This document shows, one piece after another, positions 46,001 through 54,918 of a stretch of DNA of 64,000 nucleotides. Origin of the DNA: Solibacillus sp040273735 (GTDB lineage Bacteria > Bacillota > Bacilli > Bacillales_A > Planococcaceae); NCBI RefSeq assembly GCF_040273735.1, contig NZ_JBELZM010000008.1, forward strand, positions 1 to 64,000, given 5' to 3'. Numbering within the stretch: position 1 is the first letter of the stretch; each line of letters starts with the position of its first letter. The translations under genes were made by a program, and so were the position numbers. A model generated the notes under the pieces. The model had not been told where the DNA came from and ran no database searches. It saw only the letters and a list, made by a program, of their open reading frames with translations.

Positions 46001-47017
46001 ATGCAAACGGTACAACAATTAGAAGAATTTATGACAAAACCTTCCTCAGCATTAGTAGAGGATATAAAAAAAATTGATGGTGATATTTTAATTTTAGGAA
46101 TTTCAGGAAAGATGGGTCCTACTTTAGCAAAAATGGCGAAGCGCGCAGCTGAAGAAGCGGGGATCGAGAAACGGATCATCGGTGTGGCCCGATTTTCAAA
46201 TAAAGAAATGAAAGAAGAGCTGGAATCAGCAGGGATAGAAACAATTACTTGTGATTTACTGGATGAAGAGCAACTCGCTCAGTTGCCGGATATTCCGAAT
46301 ATCATTTTCATGGCGGGGAATAAATTCGGTACAGTTAATAACGAACACTTCACATGGGCGATGAATACATACGTACCAGGTCGTGTGGCAGATAAATTTA
46401 GAAACTCAAATATCGTCGTATTTTCTTCAGGCAATATTTATCCATTTACTCCTGTAACGGCGGGTAATTGCGGAGAAGATGTAACTCCAGTTCCCATTGG
46501 TGAATATGCAATGTCCACATTAGGAAGAGAACGGATTTTCACGAATTTCTCCAATCGCTTTCAAACAAAAATGCTTATGTTCCGTTTAAATTATGCGATT
46601 GATTTACGATACGGAGTTTTATTGGAAGTTGCAAAATCTGTCTACAATAATGAGCCGGTTGATGTCACGATGGGCAGTGTCAATGTCATCTGGCAAGGGG
46701 ATGCAAACGAATACGCAATTCGCTCGCTATTACATTGTGATTCACCTGTGAAAATTCTGAATGTAACAGGACCGGAAACATTGTCTGTTCGCTGGCTGGC
46801 AAAGGAGTTTGCAAACCGCTTTAATAAGGAAGCCATTATTATAGGGGTCGAACAGGAAACAGCATTATTGAATACAGCGGCCCATGCCCATAAATTATTT
46901 GGCTATCCCCGTGTTTCCATTGAGCAAATGCTTGATATGGTTGCAGAATGGGTGGAATTAGATGGGACCACGTTAAATAAACCAACGCATTTCCAAGAGC
47001 GGAAAGGGGCGTTTTAA
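46001..47017 (+). CDS. NAD-dependent epimerase/dehydratase-like SDR protein
   Basis: The 338-aa protein has a nucleotide-binding loop GISGKMGPTLAKMAKRAA and the extended-SDR serine segment FSSGNIYPF. The catalytic YxxxK motif reads YAMST (in IGEYAMSTLGRER), with Thr where Lys is expected, so mechanism or even activity may differ from standard epimerases. AAAGGGGTGA precedes ATG 46001, which opens a ten-gene operon divergent from the regulator. Confidence 0.8.
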   Translation: MQTVQQLEEFMTKPSSALVEDIKKIDGDILILGISGKMGPTLAKMAKRAAEEAGIEKRIIGVARFSNKEMKEELESAGIETITCDLLDEEQLAQLPDIPNIIFMAGNKFGTVNNEHFTWAMNTYVPGRVADKFRNSNIVVFSSGNIYPFTPVTAGNCGEDVTPVPIGEYAMSTLGRERIFTNFSNRFQTKMLMFRLNYAIDLRYGVLLEVAKSVYNNEPVDVTMGSVNVIWQGDANEYAIRSLLHCDSPVKILNVTGPETLSVRWLAKEFANRFNKEAIIIGVEQETALLNTAAHAHKLFGYPRVSIEQMLDMVAEWVELDGTTLNKPTHFQERKGAF

Positions 47018-48097
47018 ATGAATGGAGCGGTAAAGGAAGCATTGTTTGATGGTGCATTTATTCCGGCACATCCATTAGCATTAAACGAAGACAAATCATT
47101 GGATGAAGTAAGTCAGCGTGCCTTGACGAAATATTATATTGACGCGGGTGTCGGAGGCTTGGCAGTTGGTGTTCATACGACGCAATTTGAGATTCGCGAT
47201 TCCCAATTCAACTTGTATGAGCGTGTTCTTTCAATTGCAATAGATGAAATGAAGAAAGCGAATGTACCGGAATCCTTCATTAAAATAGGCGGTATTTGCG
47301 GTCCGGTAGAGCAGGCGAAAAATGAAGCGACAATTTTAAAATCGCTTGGATATGATTTAGCTTTACTAAGTATGGGAGGACTCCAGCATTTATCGGAAGC
47401 ACAGTTATTGGAGCGAACGAGAGAAGTCGCCAAAATCATTCCTGTAGTTGGTTTCTATTTACAGCCATTAGTAGGAGGCCGTGTATTCACATATCAGTTT
47501 TGGCTTGAATTTGCCAATATAGAAAACGTATATGCGATTAAAATGGCGCCTTTTAACCGTTATCAAACATTAGATGTCGCTCGGGCAGTATGCAATAGCC
47601 ACCGCCGGGATGAAATCGCTCTTTATACAGGAAATGACGATAATATTGTCATTGATCTATTAACTGAATATGCATTTACGATCAATGGCGAAACCGTTAA
47701 AAAGAAAGTGGTAGGCGGCCTGTTAGGACATTGGTCAGTTTGGGCGAAAACCGCCGTTCAATATTTCGATGAGATCAAGGCAATTAGAAATAAAGCACAA
47801 ATTGATGCAAGCTGGTTAACAAGAGCCATCGAAGTGACAGATGCGAATGCGGCTTTCTTCGACCCTGCACATGCCTTTAAAGGGAGTATAGCAGGAATTA
47901 ATGAAGTTTTGACGAGACAAGGATTGTTAAAAGGAAACTGGTGTCTGGCAGACCATGAAGAATTAAGCGAAGGTCAAGCCGATGAAATAACTCGTATTTA
48001 TAAAATGTATCCGCATTTAAATGATGATGCATTTGTTAAACAAAATTTAGCAAAGTGGAAATCAGGTGAGAAGAATGAAAGCTTTACAAGCACATGA
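47018..48097 (+). CDS. Dihydrodipicolinate synthase-family aldolase/lyase
   Basis: The 359-aa protein fits the class I aldolase DapA/NanA family. The Schiff-base lysine is in VYAIKMAPFNRYQTL, and the tyrosine-containing strand is seen as VGFYLQPLVGG. The N-terminal DGAFIPAHPLALNEDKSLDEVSQRALTKYYIDAGVGGLAVGVHTTQ is the usual first half of the barrel. Relatives cleave or dehydrate keto-sugar acids, so this enzyme may cut an oxidised sugar intermediate. ATG directly abuts the previous stop. Confidence 0.85.
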   Translation: MNGAVKEALFDGAFIPAHPLALNEDKSLDEVSQRALTKYYIDAGVGGLAVGVHTTQFEIRDSQFNLYERVLSIAIDEMKKANVPESFIKIGGICGPVEQAKNEATILKSLGYDLALLSMGGLQHLSEAQLLERTREVAKIIPVVGFYLQPLVGGRVFTYQFWLEFANIENVYAIKMAPFNRYQTLDVARAVCNSHRRDEIALYTGNDDNIVIDLLTEYAFTINGETVKKKVVGGLLGHWSVWAKTAVQYFDEIKAIRNKAQIDASWLTRAIEVTDANAAFFDPAHAFKGSIAGINEVLTRQGLLKGNWCLADHEELSEGQADEITRIYKMYPHLNDDAFVKQNLAKWKSGEKNESFTST

Positions 48098-49079
48098 TGG
48101 TGTCGTGAAAATAGCTGAAATCGATCAACCTGAGCTTTTCGAAACAGGGGTATTAGTAGAGACCTATTATACTGCTGTTTCACCAGGGACTGAACGGTTA
48201 TTAATTGAAGGAAGCAAACAAGGTGTACGTCAGCTTGGGTATAGCGCTGTTGGTAAAGTGAAGGAAATTGGTCAAAGTGTTACAACTGTTCAAGTAGGTG
48301 ATATCGTTGCTTGCTACGGTGCACCTTATGTTGGGCATATGGAGCAGCTTGCTGTACCGGAAACATTAGTGGCCAAATGTTCTGCAGATGTATTGCCAAA
48401 GCATGCGGCATTCGCAGCACACGGTACGATTGCCATTCATGCTATACGTCAAGGTCAGCTGCAGTTCGGTGAAACGGTTGTAGTTGTCGGGTTAGGAATA
48501 CTTGGCCAAATGATTGCAAAGATTTGTGCAGCAGCAAGTTATGACATCATTTGCTATGAACCTAATGAAAAAAGAGCTGAAATGCTGAAAGATACGCCGG
48601 GCATTGAAACTTTTTCGGATTTAAAAGAAATGGAACTGCATATTTTGGATTATACGAAAGGGCATGGTGTAGATGCTGTGCTCTTATGTGCTGGTGGCAA
48701 ACATTCCGAAACAACTCCTCGTAGCCTTGAGTGGGTTCGTAAGCAAGGGAGAATTGTTATTGTCGGTGATGTAGAACCGCAATTTAATCGTGAACAACTG
48801 TTTATAAAGGAAGCGGTCATTACAATTTCAAGAGCTGGCGGACCAGGCCGTTATGATACTCGCTATGAAAGAGAAGCGATTGACTATCCGTATCATTATG
48901 TTCGCTGGACGGAAGGACGCAATCTGGCAGCCTATGTCCGTTTACTGGAACGTAAGGGGATTGATGTTTCTGACTTTGTAAAACTGGAAATTCCTTTTGA
49001 AAATTCAGCCGGTGTGTATGACATATTAGAGAGCAGTGAGGCATTGACCGCCATCATTGAATATTCGGGAGGGAATTAA
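48075..49079 (+). CDS. Medium-chain (zinc-type) alcohol/polyol dehydrogenase
   Basis: The 334-aa protein has an MDR layout with GroES-like N-terminal domain and Rossmann loop VVVVGLGILGQMIAKICAA (GLGxxG). The usual GHE zinc segment is not clear: the corresponding region reads YYTAVSPGTERLLIEG and GAPYVGHMEQLAVP, so the catalytic zinc site may be altered, as in sugar-type members with YSxVSxGTE. ATG 48075 overlaps the upstream gene by 23 nt; GGTGAGAAG precedes it. Confidence 0.82.
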   Translation: MKALQAHDGVVKIAEIDQPELFETGVLVETYYTAVSPGTERLLIEGSKQGVRQLGYSAVGKVKEIGQSVTTVQVGDIVACYGAPYVGHMEQLAVPETLVAKCSADVLPKHAAFAAHGTIAIHAIRQGQLQFGETVVVVGLGILGQMIAKICAAASYDIICYEPNEKRAEMLKDTPGIETFSDLKEMELHILDYTKGHGVDAVLLCAGGKHSETTPRSLEWVRKQGRIVIVGDVEPQFNREQLFIKEAVITISRAGGPGRYDTRYEREAIDYPYHYVRWTEGRNLAAYVRLLERKGIDVSDFVKLEIPFENSAGVYDILESSEALTAIIEYSGGN

Positions 49080-49080
49080 C

Positions 49081-50133
49081 ATGTTAAAGGTTGGTGTAAT
49101 TGGAGGAGGGTCTATATCCGAGTACCATTTAAAACCTTATTTCGAAAATCCCAATGTAGAGATTGTTGCGATTTGTGATAGTGATGAACGAAGACTGCAT
49201 GCGTTAGGCAATAAATATTGTGTAGAGAATTTGTATTTAAAAGTGAGTGAGTTCCTTGCGAACGAGGAAATTGATGCTATCAGTATTTGTACATGGAATA
49301 ATTCCCATGCTGAAATTGCAATTCAGGCACTCCAAAAAAATAAGCATGTTCTCCTAGAAAAACCATTAAGCTTAAATCTTGATGAAGCTTATGCAGTTGA
49401 AGCGGCGGTAAAAGAGTCGAATAAGATTTTACAAGTTGGCTATGTACGTCGATTTGCAACAAATGTAGGCGTTCTTAAAAAATTTATTGATGCAGGTGAA
49501 CTGGGTGAAATTTATTATGCGAAAGCTTCATGCATACGTCGATTAGGGAATCCGGGCGGCTGGTTCAGTGATATTAAAAAATCCGGCGGCGGGCCATTAA
49601 TTGATCTAGGAACGCATATGATCGACATTTGCTGGTATTTAATGGGTAAACCGAAGCCGATTTCAGTTTCCGGTAATACGTATAAAAAATTAGGAAATCG
49701 CGCCCACATTGAAAACTTATCTTTTTACAAGGCGGCTGATTATGATGCTGAGCACAATGATGTGGAAGATCTTGCGAATGCGCTAATTCGCTTTGAAAAT
49801 GGAGCTTCCCTATATGTGGATGTAAGTTTTACACTACATGCAAAACAAGATGAAGTATCCGTAAAACTTTATGGTGAAAATGGTGGTGCCGAAGTAGAAC
49901 CGGAACTGGCAATTATAAAAGAACAGCATGAAACAATTTTAAATATTACACCACAAATCGATTTGTTAAGTTTCGATTTCGCAGGTTCATTCGTCAACGA
50001 GATTAATCATTTTGTGGATTGCTGTATTAATAATGTACAGCCTATTTCTACGGTAGAAGACGGGGTTGAAGTGACGAAAATGTTGGCAGCGATTTATGAA
50101 TCAGCTGCAACAAATCAAGAAATAAAATTGTAG
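49081..50133 (+). CDS. Gfo/Idh/MocA-family oxidoreductase
   Basis: The 350-aa protein has the N-terminal Rossmann loop VGVIGGGSISEYHLKPY, the catalytic-lysine motif LLEKPLSLNLDEA and the C-terminal GGPLIDLGTHMIDICWYLMGKP, in which the Asp-x-x-x-His pair is typical. Members oxidise or isomerise sugars and inositols with NAD(P). ATG 49081 follows GGGAGGG; the longer upstream frame lies in the previous gene. Confidence 0.9.
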   Translation: MLKVGVIGGGSISEYHLKPYFENPNVEIVAICDSDERRLHALGNKYCVENLYLKVSEFLANEEIDAISICTWNNSHAEIAIQALQKNKHVLLEKPLSLNLDEAYAVEAAVKESNKILQVGYVRRFATNVGVLKKFIDAGELGEIYYAKASCIRRLGNPGGWFSDIKKSGGGPLIDLGTHMIDICWYLMGKPKPISVSGNTYKKLGNRAHIENLSFYKAADYDAEHNDVEDLANALIRFENGASLYVDVSFTLHAKQDEVSVKLYGENGGAEVEPELAIIKEQHETILNITPQIDLLSFDFAGSFVNEINHFVDCCINNVQPISTVEDGVEVTKMLAAIYESAATNQEIKL

Positions 50134-50143
50134 GTGATTTCTA

Positions 50144-50773
50144 GTGAAAATCGTATTGGAAAAAGACCGGCAGCTACTTATGCATTCTCCGCTGTACCGT
50201 TTTACAAACGAGGACAGTGAGGAGCCAAATACCGTAACAATTATGCAACAGCCTTCAGCAGACGCCTATAAGCCATTCTCAATTTTTGATAAAGAAGGCT
50301 GGATTTACTTTGATTTATGGTCATATTCATTTGCCATTCAATTACATGAAGTGTTGAAAGCGCATGATACGGTAAAAGGAGTCCTCCGACTGCGGAGAAC
50401 GACGAATAATTTCTCATATATAGAGGAAGATATCCTTGCTTTATCGGAATGGTATGGAAACGTTCGGAACGTATCGATCCGTTCGAATGAAATTGGAGAA
50501 AATCATTATACTATCGTTTTGTGTGAATTCGGAGAGTCTATTATGGCCCATTTAGAATACCGAACGGGTCAGGATCGTATTGAATTTGAATGGAGCAGCC
50601 ATCTGCATATTGCAGAGTTTGATAGTTTACAAATGACGGGTGACAATGACAACAATCGAAACCTGTTTAAAAATATAGATGCAGTTCATCAGTATGCGGT
50701 TCAATGGAATGATGCCTATGATGAAAGACTGGCTGCTGTACGACTGCTCCTGCAACGAGGTGAACTGCGATGA
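50144..50773 (+). CDS. Unknown protein in sugar operon
   Basis: The 209-aa product, read from GTG 50144 with TAGGTGATT upstream, is beta-rich (GWIYFDLWSYSFAIQLHEVL, HYTIVLCEFGESIMAHLEYRTGQDRIEFEWSSHLHIAEF) without signal peptide or membrane helix. I do not recognise a domain. The gene is tightly embedded between two Gfo/Idh genes, 10 nt after one and overlapping the next by 4 nt, so it is very probably expressed as part of the pathway. It could be a sugar-binding or mutarotase-like fold, but that is a guess. Confidence 0.7.
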   Translation: MKIVLEKDRQLLMHSPLYRFTNEDSEEPNTVTIMQQPSADAYKPFSIFDKEGWIYFDLWSYSFAIQLHEVLKAHDTVKGVLRLRRTTNNFSYIEEDILALSEWYGNVRNVSIRSNEIGENHYTIVLCEFGESIMAHLEYRTGQDRIEFEWSSHLHIAEFDSLQMTGDNDNNRNLFKNIDAVHQYAVQWNDAYDERLAAVRLLLQRGELR

Positions 50774-51744
50774 ACATTGGCATTATGAGCTTTGCACATA
50801 TTCATGCTACGAGCTATGCAACGGCAATTCAGCGTATACCCGGTACGAATTTAACCGCTATTTATGATACGGATACAACGAGAGGCGAACAGGCTAGTAA
50901 GCAATATGATGTACCATTTTTTGCAGACATGAGTGTATTTTTAGCAGAGGATATCGATGTTGTACTTATTTGCAGTGAAAATGTGTTTCATAAAGAAATG
51001 GTAATTGCTGCAGCGAAGGCAAAAAAACATATTTTATGTGAAAAACCGATTGCAACAAATATTGATGATGCTAAAGAGATGATCGATGTTTGTAAAGAAA
51101 ATGGTGTGCATCTGTCAATTGCTTATCCGGTCCGATACAGCGCACCTATCCGGGACTTGAAGGCAGCCATTGATGCAGGTGAACTTGGAGAAATCGTTGC
51201 AATCCGCTCTACTAACCGCGGGCAAAACCCGGGCGGATGGTTTGTTGATGAGAGATTGGCAGGTGGTGGTGCGGTATTGGATCATACCGTCCATATGGTG
51301 GATATTATGCGCTGGTATATGAACAGCGAAGCAAAAGAAATTACAGCATTTGCGAATAACTATTTCACCGAACTTGATACGGATGATGCTGGAATCATGA
51401 CAATTGTATTTGATAATGGAGTGATTGCTTCACACGATGCAAGCTGGTCACGGTTCCCGGAATTTCCGACATGGGGTGACGCGATGATTGAAGTAATCGG
51501 AACGAAAGCTACTCGAAAAGTCGATGTTTTCAACGAGAAGCTTAATCTGTACGGGAAAGGGCGTAAATCAATCACCCATTTATATAGCGGGAATGATACC
51601 GACTTTGATTTAATTGTCGACTTTCTAAATTCAATTCAGCAACAAAAGCAGCCGCTTATTTCCGGTTATGATGGATTGAAATCTTTAGAAATTGCGTTGG
51701 CAGCATATGAATCAAACAACAGAAAGCAAGCAGTAAAACTATAG
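50770..51744 (+). CDS. Gfo/Idh/MocA-family oxidoreductase
   Basis: The 324-aa protein starts NIGIMSFAHIHATSYATAIQRIPG, has LCEKPIATNIDDA with the catalytic lysine, and GGGAVLDHTVHMVDIMRWYMN with the Asp-x-x-x-His pair. It differs clearly from the protein at 49081, so the two probably perform different steps, such as oxidation and re-reduction of a keto sugar. ATGA overlap joins it to the unknown gene before it. Confidence 0.9.
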   Translation: MNIGIMSFAHIHATSYATAIQRIPGTNLTAIYDTDTTRGEQASKQYDVPFFADMSVFLAEDIDVVLICSENVFHKEMVIAAAKAKKHILCEKPIATNIDDAKEMIDVCKENGVHLSIAYPVRYSAPIRDLKAAIDAGELGEIVAIRSTNRGQNPGGWFVDERLAGGGAVLDHTVHMVDIMRWYMNSEAKEITAFANNYFTELDTDDAGIMTIVFDNGVIASHDASWSRFPEFPTWGDAMIEVIGTKATRKVDVFNEKLNLYGKGRKSITHLYSGNDTDFDLIVDFLNSIQQQKQPLISGYDGLKSLEIALAAYESNNRKQAVKL

Positions 51745-51752
51745 GACAATTC

Positions 51753-51780
51753 AAAGGATACTCGTGACGGGTATCCTTTT
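51753..51780 (+). terminator. Weak hairpin inside the sugar operon
   Basis: AAAGGATAC pairs with GTATCCTTT, followed by only TC; it lies in the one larger gap (74 bp) of the operon. It may be a partial terminator or a processing site that lowers expression of the downstream genes. Confidence 0.45.
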
Positions 51781-51818
51781 CGTTCAACCAAAGCAATTAA
51801 CGAAAGGGATCGATGCAG

Positions 51819-53342
51819 ATGAACAAACTACAGAATTATAAAAATGAAATTGAACAATTTGCATTTGAGGAACTTGAACGCTTTTATACGGGGGATAAAC
51901 CAGTCGTGTTTGAACGGTTAAATACTTCCGGCAATGGTGATGAATTTGTAATTGATCACACTGAAAACAATTATGTGATTCGCGGGAATACAAGTCGTTC
52001 CTTGTTGTACGGGGTATATAAATTGATTGAAAAGGTAGAAGGGCTTGTATTTTTGGCGTTGGAAAAGGAGAAAAAAATCGGCATTCAAGGGCTGACAAAT
52101 ACCTATGAAGGAAAACCGAAATTCGGTCGTCGAGGGAATGTATTTGAAACAATCGATGACATCCCTTTTTTAAAGAGGATGCTCGATGTTGGTACGAAGA
52201 ATGGGCAAAATGAAGTGTTCTTTACATTTTTCCTATGGGATGAAGTAAAGGAGGCGCTTTTGCCGGAAATAAAAAAGCGCGGGATTGATGTCACGTTAGG
52301 CGGGCATAGTTTACGTTATTTATTGGCAAAGGCAAAAGGAGTAAGTGTTTCCGGAAAGGCTGCTGCCGATGGAGCGGTAAATGATTTAGTTGGAGAGGAA
52401 ACTGAATTTACAGCAGCCAATGCGCTAAAAAATCAGGACTTTTTACAGGATAAAGAAGCACAACAATCAGTCATCGAAGTAATCGTATCTTACTGTGAAG
52501 CAGAACCTGTTATTCAACGGATCTCACTCTGGCCGGAAGATGTAGGAGCAAAAGGTGAAGATGCAAAACTCTTTTTAACACAATATATGGCATTCACCGA
52601 AAAGCTCCAGCAAGCATTAGCCGGAGCAGGTTTACAAGTGGAAGTAGAGCATATCGTCTATAATGCCGGACTTAGTTGGGAAATGCTTGAGCGTAAAGAA
52701 CAGCAGGTGAGTTCAGCAAATGTTTTATATGCATATTGGGGACGTAATTATGCACACAGTTATAAATCAGAACGAGATGGGCGTGCATGGCAAAGTCTAA
52801 TGGATTGGCGCAGGTCAACTGACAAACAGATTACTGTTTTTGAATATTACAGTGACCACTTCATGCTAAGTGAACTTTTTCCGCTATTATTTAAACGAAT
52901 AGCAACAGATATTGAAAATTATAAAGAAGCCGGCTGTGATGGAATGGTCAATTTAGTCGTCCCACTCCATAAAATTGCAAAGGCTCAGCCACATATGGAG
53001 CAATACGATTATCAGCAGTACCAGCAATTAAATAATGTTGTATTTGCACGATCGCTTTGGGAAGATGCAGAAACTGTTTCGTACTTACTGTCACCGGCAA
53101 TGCAGCAGCTAGCAGAAGAAATTGAACATATTTTTGCACAAAACAGTCAGTATAACGCCATATTTTTCCCTAGCCGTGTTGTAGAGGCCAAAAACCAGGA
53201 AGCGAAACTCGAAGTACTGAAGTTATTGAATAAGATGGACCAGTTGCTGCAACAGGCGAAAATAGAAGAACCACTTCAACAATATGTAGAGTCATTACAG
53301 CGAGTCGTTCAGGCTACGAAAATACGTTGGGAGGCTTTGTAA
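51819..53342 (+). CDS. Probable glycosidase-related protein (DUF4838-like)
   Basis: The 507-aa cytoplasmic protein has an N-terminal domain of the kind placed before GH20/GH67-type barrels (NNYVIRGNTSRSLLYGVYKLIEKVEGL), then a barrel-like region with FFTFFLWDEVKEALLPEIKKRGIDVTLGGHSLRYLL and a later VLYAYWGRNYAHSYKSERDGRAWQSLMDWR plus ITVFEYYSDHF, resembling DUF4838. The assignment is tentative. It lacks a signal peptide, so it would act on an imported oligosaccharide. ATG 51819 suits the site GAAAGGGA better than the ATG six bases earlier. Confidence 0.7.
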   Translation: MNKLQNYKNEIEQFAFEELERFYTGDKPVVFERLNTSGNGDEFVIDHTENNYVIRGNTSRSLLYGVYKLIEKVEGLVFLALEKEKKIGIQGLTNTYEGKPKFGRRGNVFETIDDIPFLKRMLDVGTKNGQNEVFFTFFLWDEVKEALLPEIKKRGIDVTLGGHSLRYLLAKAKGVSVSGKAAADGAVNDLVGEETEFTAANALKNQDFLQDKEAQQSVIEVIVSYCEAEPVIQRISLWPEDVGAKGEDAKLFLTQYMAFTEKLQQALAGAGLQVEVEHIVYNAGLSWEMLERKEQQVSSANVLYAYWGRNYAHSYKSERDGRAWQSLMDWRRSTDKQITVFEYYSDHFMLSELFPLLFKRIATDIENYKEAGCDGMVNLVVPLHKIAKAQPHMEQYDYQQYQQLNNVVFARSLWEDAETVSYLLSPAMQQLAEEIEHIFAQNSQYNAIFFPSRVVEAKNQEAKLEVLKLLNKMDQLLQQAKIEEPLQQYVESLQRVVQATKIRWEAL

Positions 53343-54917
53343 ATGTGGGAATCGGTTTATTATTACCGTAAGAAAGAAAAGAGACAACATCATTATAAGC
53401 AGGATGTATTAATATACGGTGCGACACCTGCAGGCATAACAGCAGCAATTACCCTAAAAAAGAAGGGGCATGATGTTCGGATTGCTGAATGCAGCCGCTT
53501 TGTCGGCGGGATGACGACAAGCGGGTTAGGGGCAACAGACTTAGGCGCTGAACAGGCGGTTGGCGGTTTAGCAAAGCAGTTTTATGAAAAGATTTCGCAC
53601 CACTATCGTATCGGAAAATGTGTACGTTGCGAGCCGCATGTAGCAGAACGTATATTTAAAACATGGTTAGAAGAACTTGAGATTGATGTTCAAAAGGAGC
53701 AATTTATTGAATCGGCTCTTCTCGAAGACCGGCAAATTCAGCGAATCGTTATGACAGATGGCACAACCTATGAAGCGAAGCAATTTATTGATGCCAGCTA
53801 TGAAGGCGATTTGCTGGCACATGCAGGGGTTGAGTACATTGTAGGAAGAGAAGCAGGCACTGTTTATAAGGAAATTTATAATGGAGTTCAATTTGGTACG
53901 CAGCATCACAAATTCGAAAGTTTTATCGATCCGTATATAGAAGAAGGCAATCCCTCAAGCGGACTTTTATATGGAATTTCAGATGAGGCTGTGAAAGAGC
54001 AAAATGGTGAGGGGGATCATCGAATTCAAGCTTATAATTTCCGGATGTGTTTAACAAAGGAAAAAAAAGTGCCGTTCCCAAAACCGAATGGATATGAGCG
54101 TAACCATTATGCGCTGCTGTTACGCTATATAAAGGCAGGGCATTGGGACGCGATGAAGTTACATACCCCTTTAATGAATGAAAAAACCGATTTAAACAAT
54201 CATGGGGCATTTTCGACGGATTTTATCGGAATGAACTATGCTTTCCCTGATGCGGATTATGAAGTAAGAGAAAAAATGTATCAGCAGCATGTAACATATG
54301 TTGCAGGACTACTGTACTTTTTAGCCAATGATGAAGAAGTGCCGCTTGTTATTCAAGAAGAAGTGAGACAATGGGGATTGGCGGCAGATGAGTTTGCCGA
54401 TACAGGCAATTGGCCTCGCCAGCTGTATATAAGAGAAGCAAGGCGAATGGTAGGCGAGTATGTCATGACAGAACATAATGCACTAAAGCGAGTAATTTGC
54501 GAACAACCTATTGCAATTGCATCTTTTCATATGGATTCACATAATTGCCGTCGCGTCGTCGTCAATGGGCGAGTAATGAATGAAGGCGATATCCAAGTAC
54601 CGGTAAAACCATTTATGATTGACTTGCGTTCGCTCTTACCGAAAAAGGAGCATTGTACAAACTTACTTGTTCCGGTATGCCTAAGTGCGTCTCATATTGC
54701 ATATGGTTCAATTCGGATGGAACCGGTATTTATGATGCTCGGGCAAGGGGCCGGTACATTAGCGGCAATTGCACTGCAGGAAGGGAAACCAGTTCAGGAC
54801 ATTTCATATGAACAAGTAAAACAACAGTTAATAGAACAAGGGCAAGTTGTTGAATGGGATGAAAACTTTATCGATGATCCGTTACGTCGAATGGAAGAAA
54901 CATTTGGGGGGAAATAG
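53343..54917 (+). CDS. FAD-dependent oxidoreductase (FAD_oxidored family)
   Basis: The 524-aa protein has an N-terminal FAD loop IYGATPAGITAAITLKKKGHDVRIAE, then FVGGMTTSGLGATDLG, and a Cys-containing stretch (GKCVRCEPHVAERIF), all typical of the FAD_oxidored family linked to glycan-use clusters. The C-terminal IRMEPVFMMLGQGAGTLAAIAL closes the FAD domain. The reaction is unknown; oxidation of a sugar hydroxyl is possible. ATG begins 1 nt after the previous stop. Confidence 0.85.
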   Translation: MWESVYYYRKKEKRQHHYKQDVLIYGATPAGITAAITLKKKGHDVRIAECSRFVGGMTTSGLGATDLGAEQAVGGLAKQFYEKISHHYRIGKCVRCEPHVAERIFKTWLEELEIDVQKEQFIESALLEDRQIQRIVMTDGTTYEAKQFIDASYEGDLLAHAGVEYIVGREAGTVYKEIYNGVQFGTQHHKFESFIDPYIEEGNPSSGLLYGISDEAVKEQNGEGDHRIQAYNFRMCLTKEKKVPFPKPNGYERNHYALLLRYIKAGHWDAMKLHTPLMNEKTDLNNHGAFSTDFIGMNYAFPDADYEVREKMYQQHVTYVAGLLYFLANDEEVPLVIQEEVRQWGLAADEFADTGNWPRQLYIREARRMVGEYVMTEHNALKRVICEQPIAIASFHMDSHNCRRVVVNGRVMNEGDIQVPVKPFMIDLRSLLPKKEHCTNLLVPVCLSASHIAYGSIRMEPVFMMLGQGAGTLAAIALQEGKPVQDISYEQVKQQLIEQGQVVEWDENFIDDPLRRMEETFGGK

Positions 54918-54918
54918 G

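Noticed and set aside
45918..46001. N-terminal hydrophobic extension of the GGDEF-like regulator as a membrane anchor
   Set aside because: The 28 extra residues lack a ribosome binding site, and their start would reach the start codon of the divergent operon; ATG 45917 has TGGAGG.
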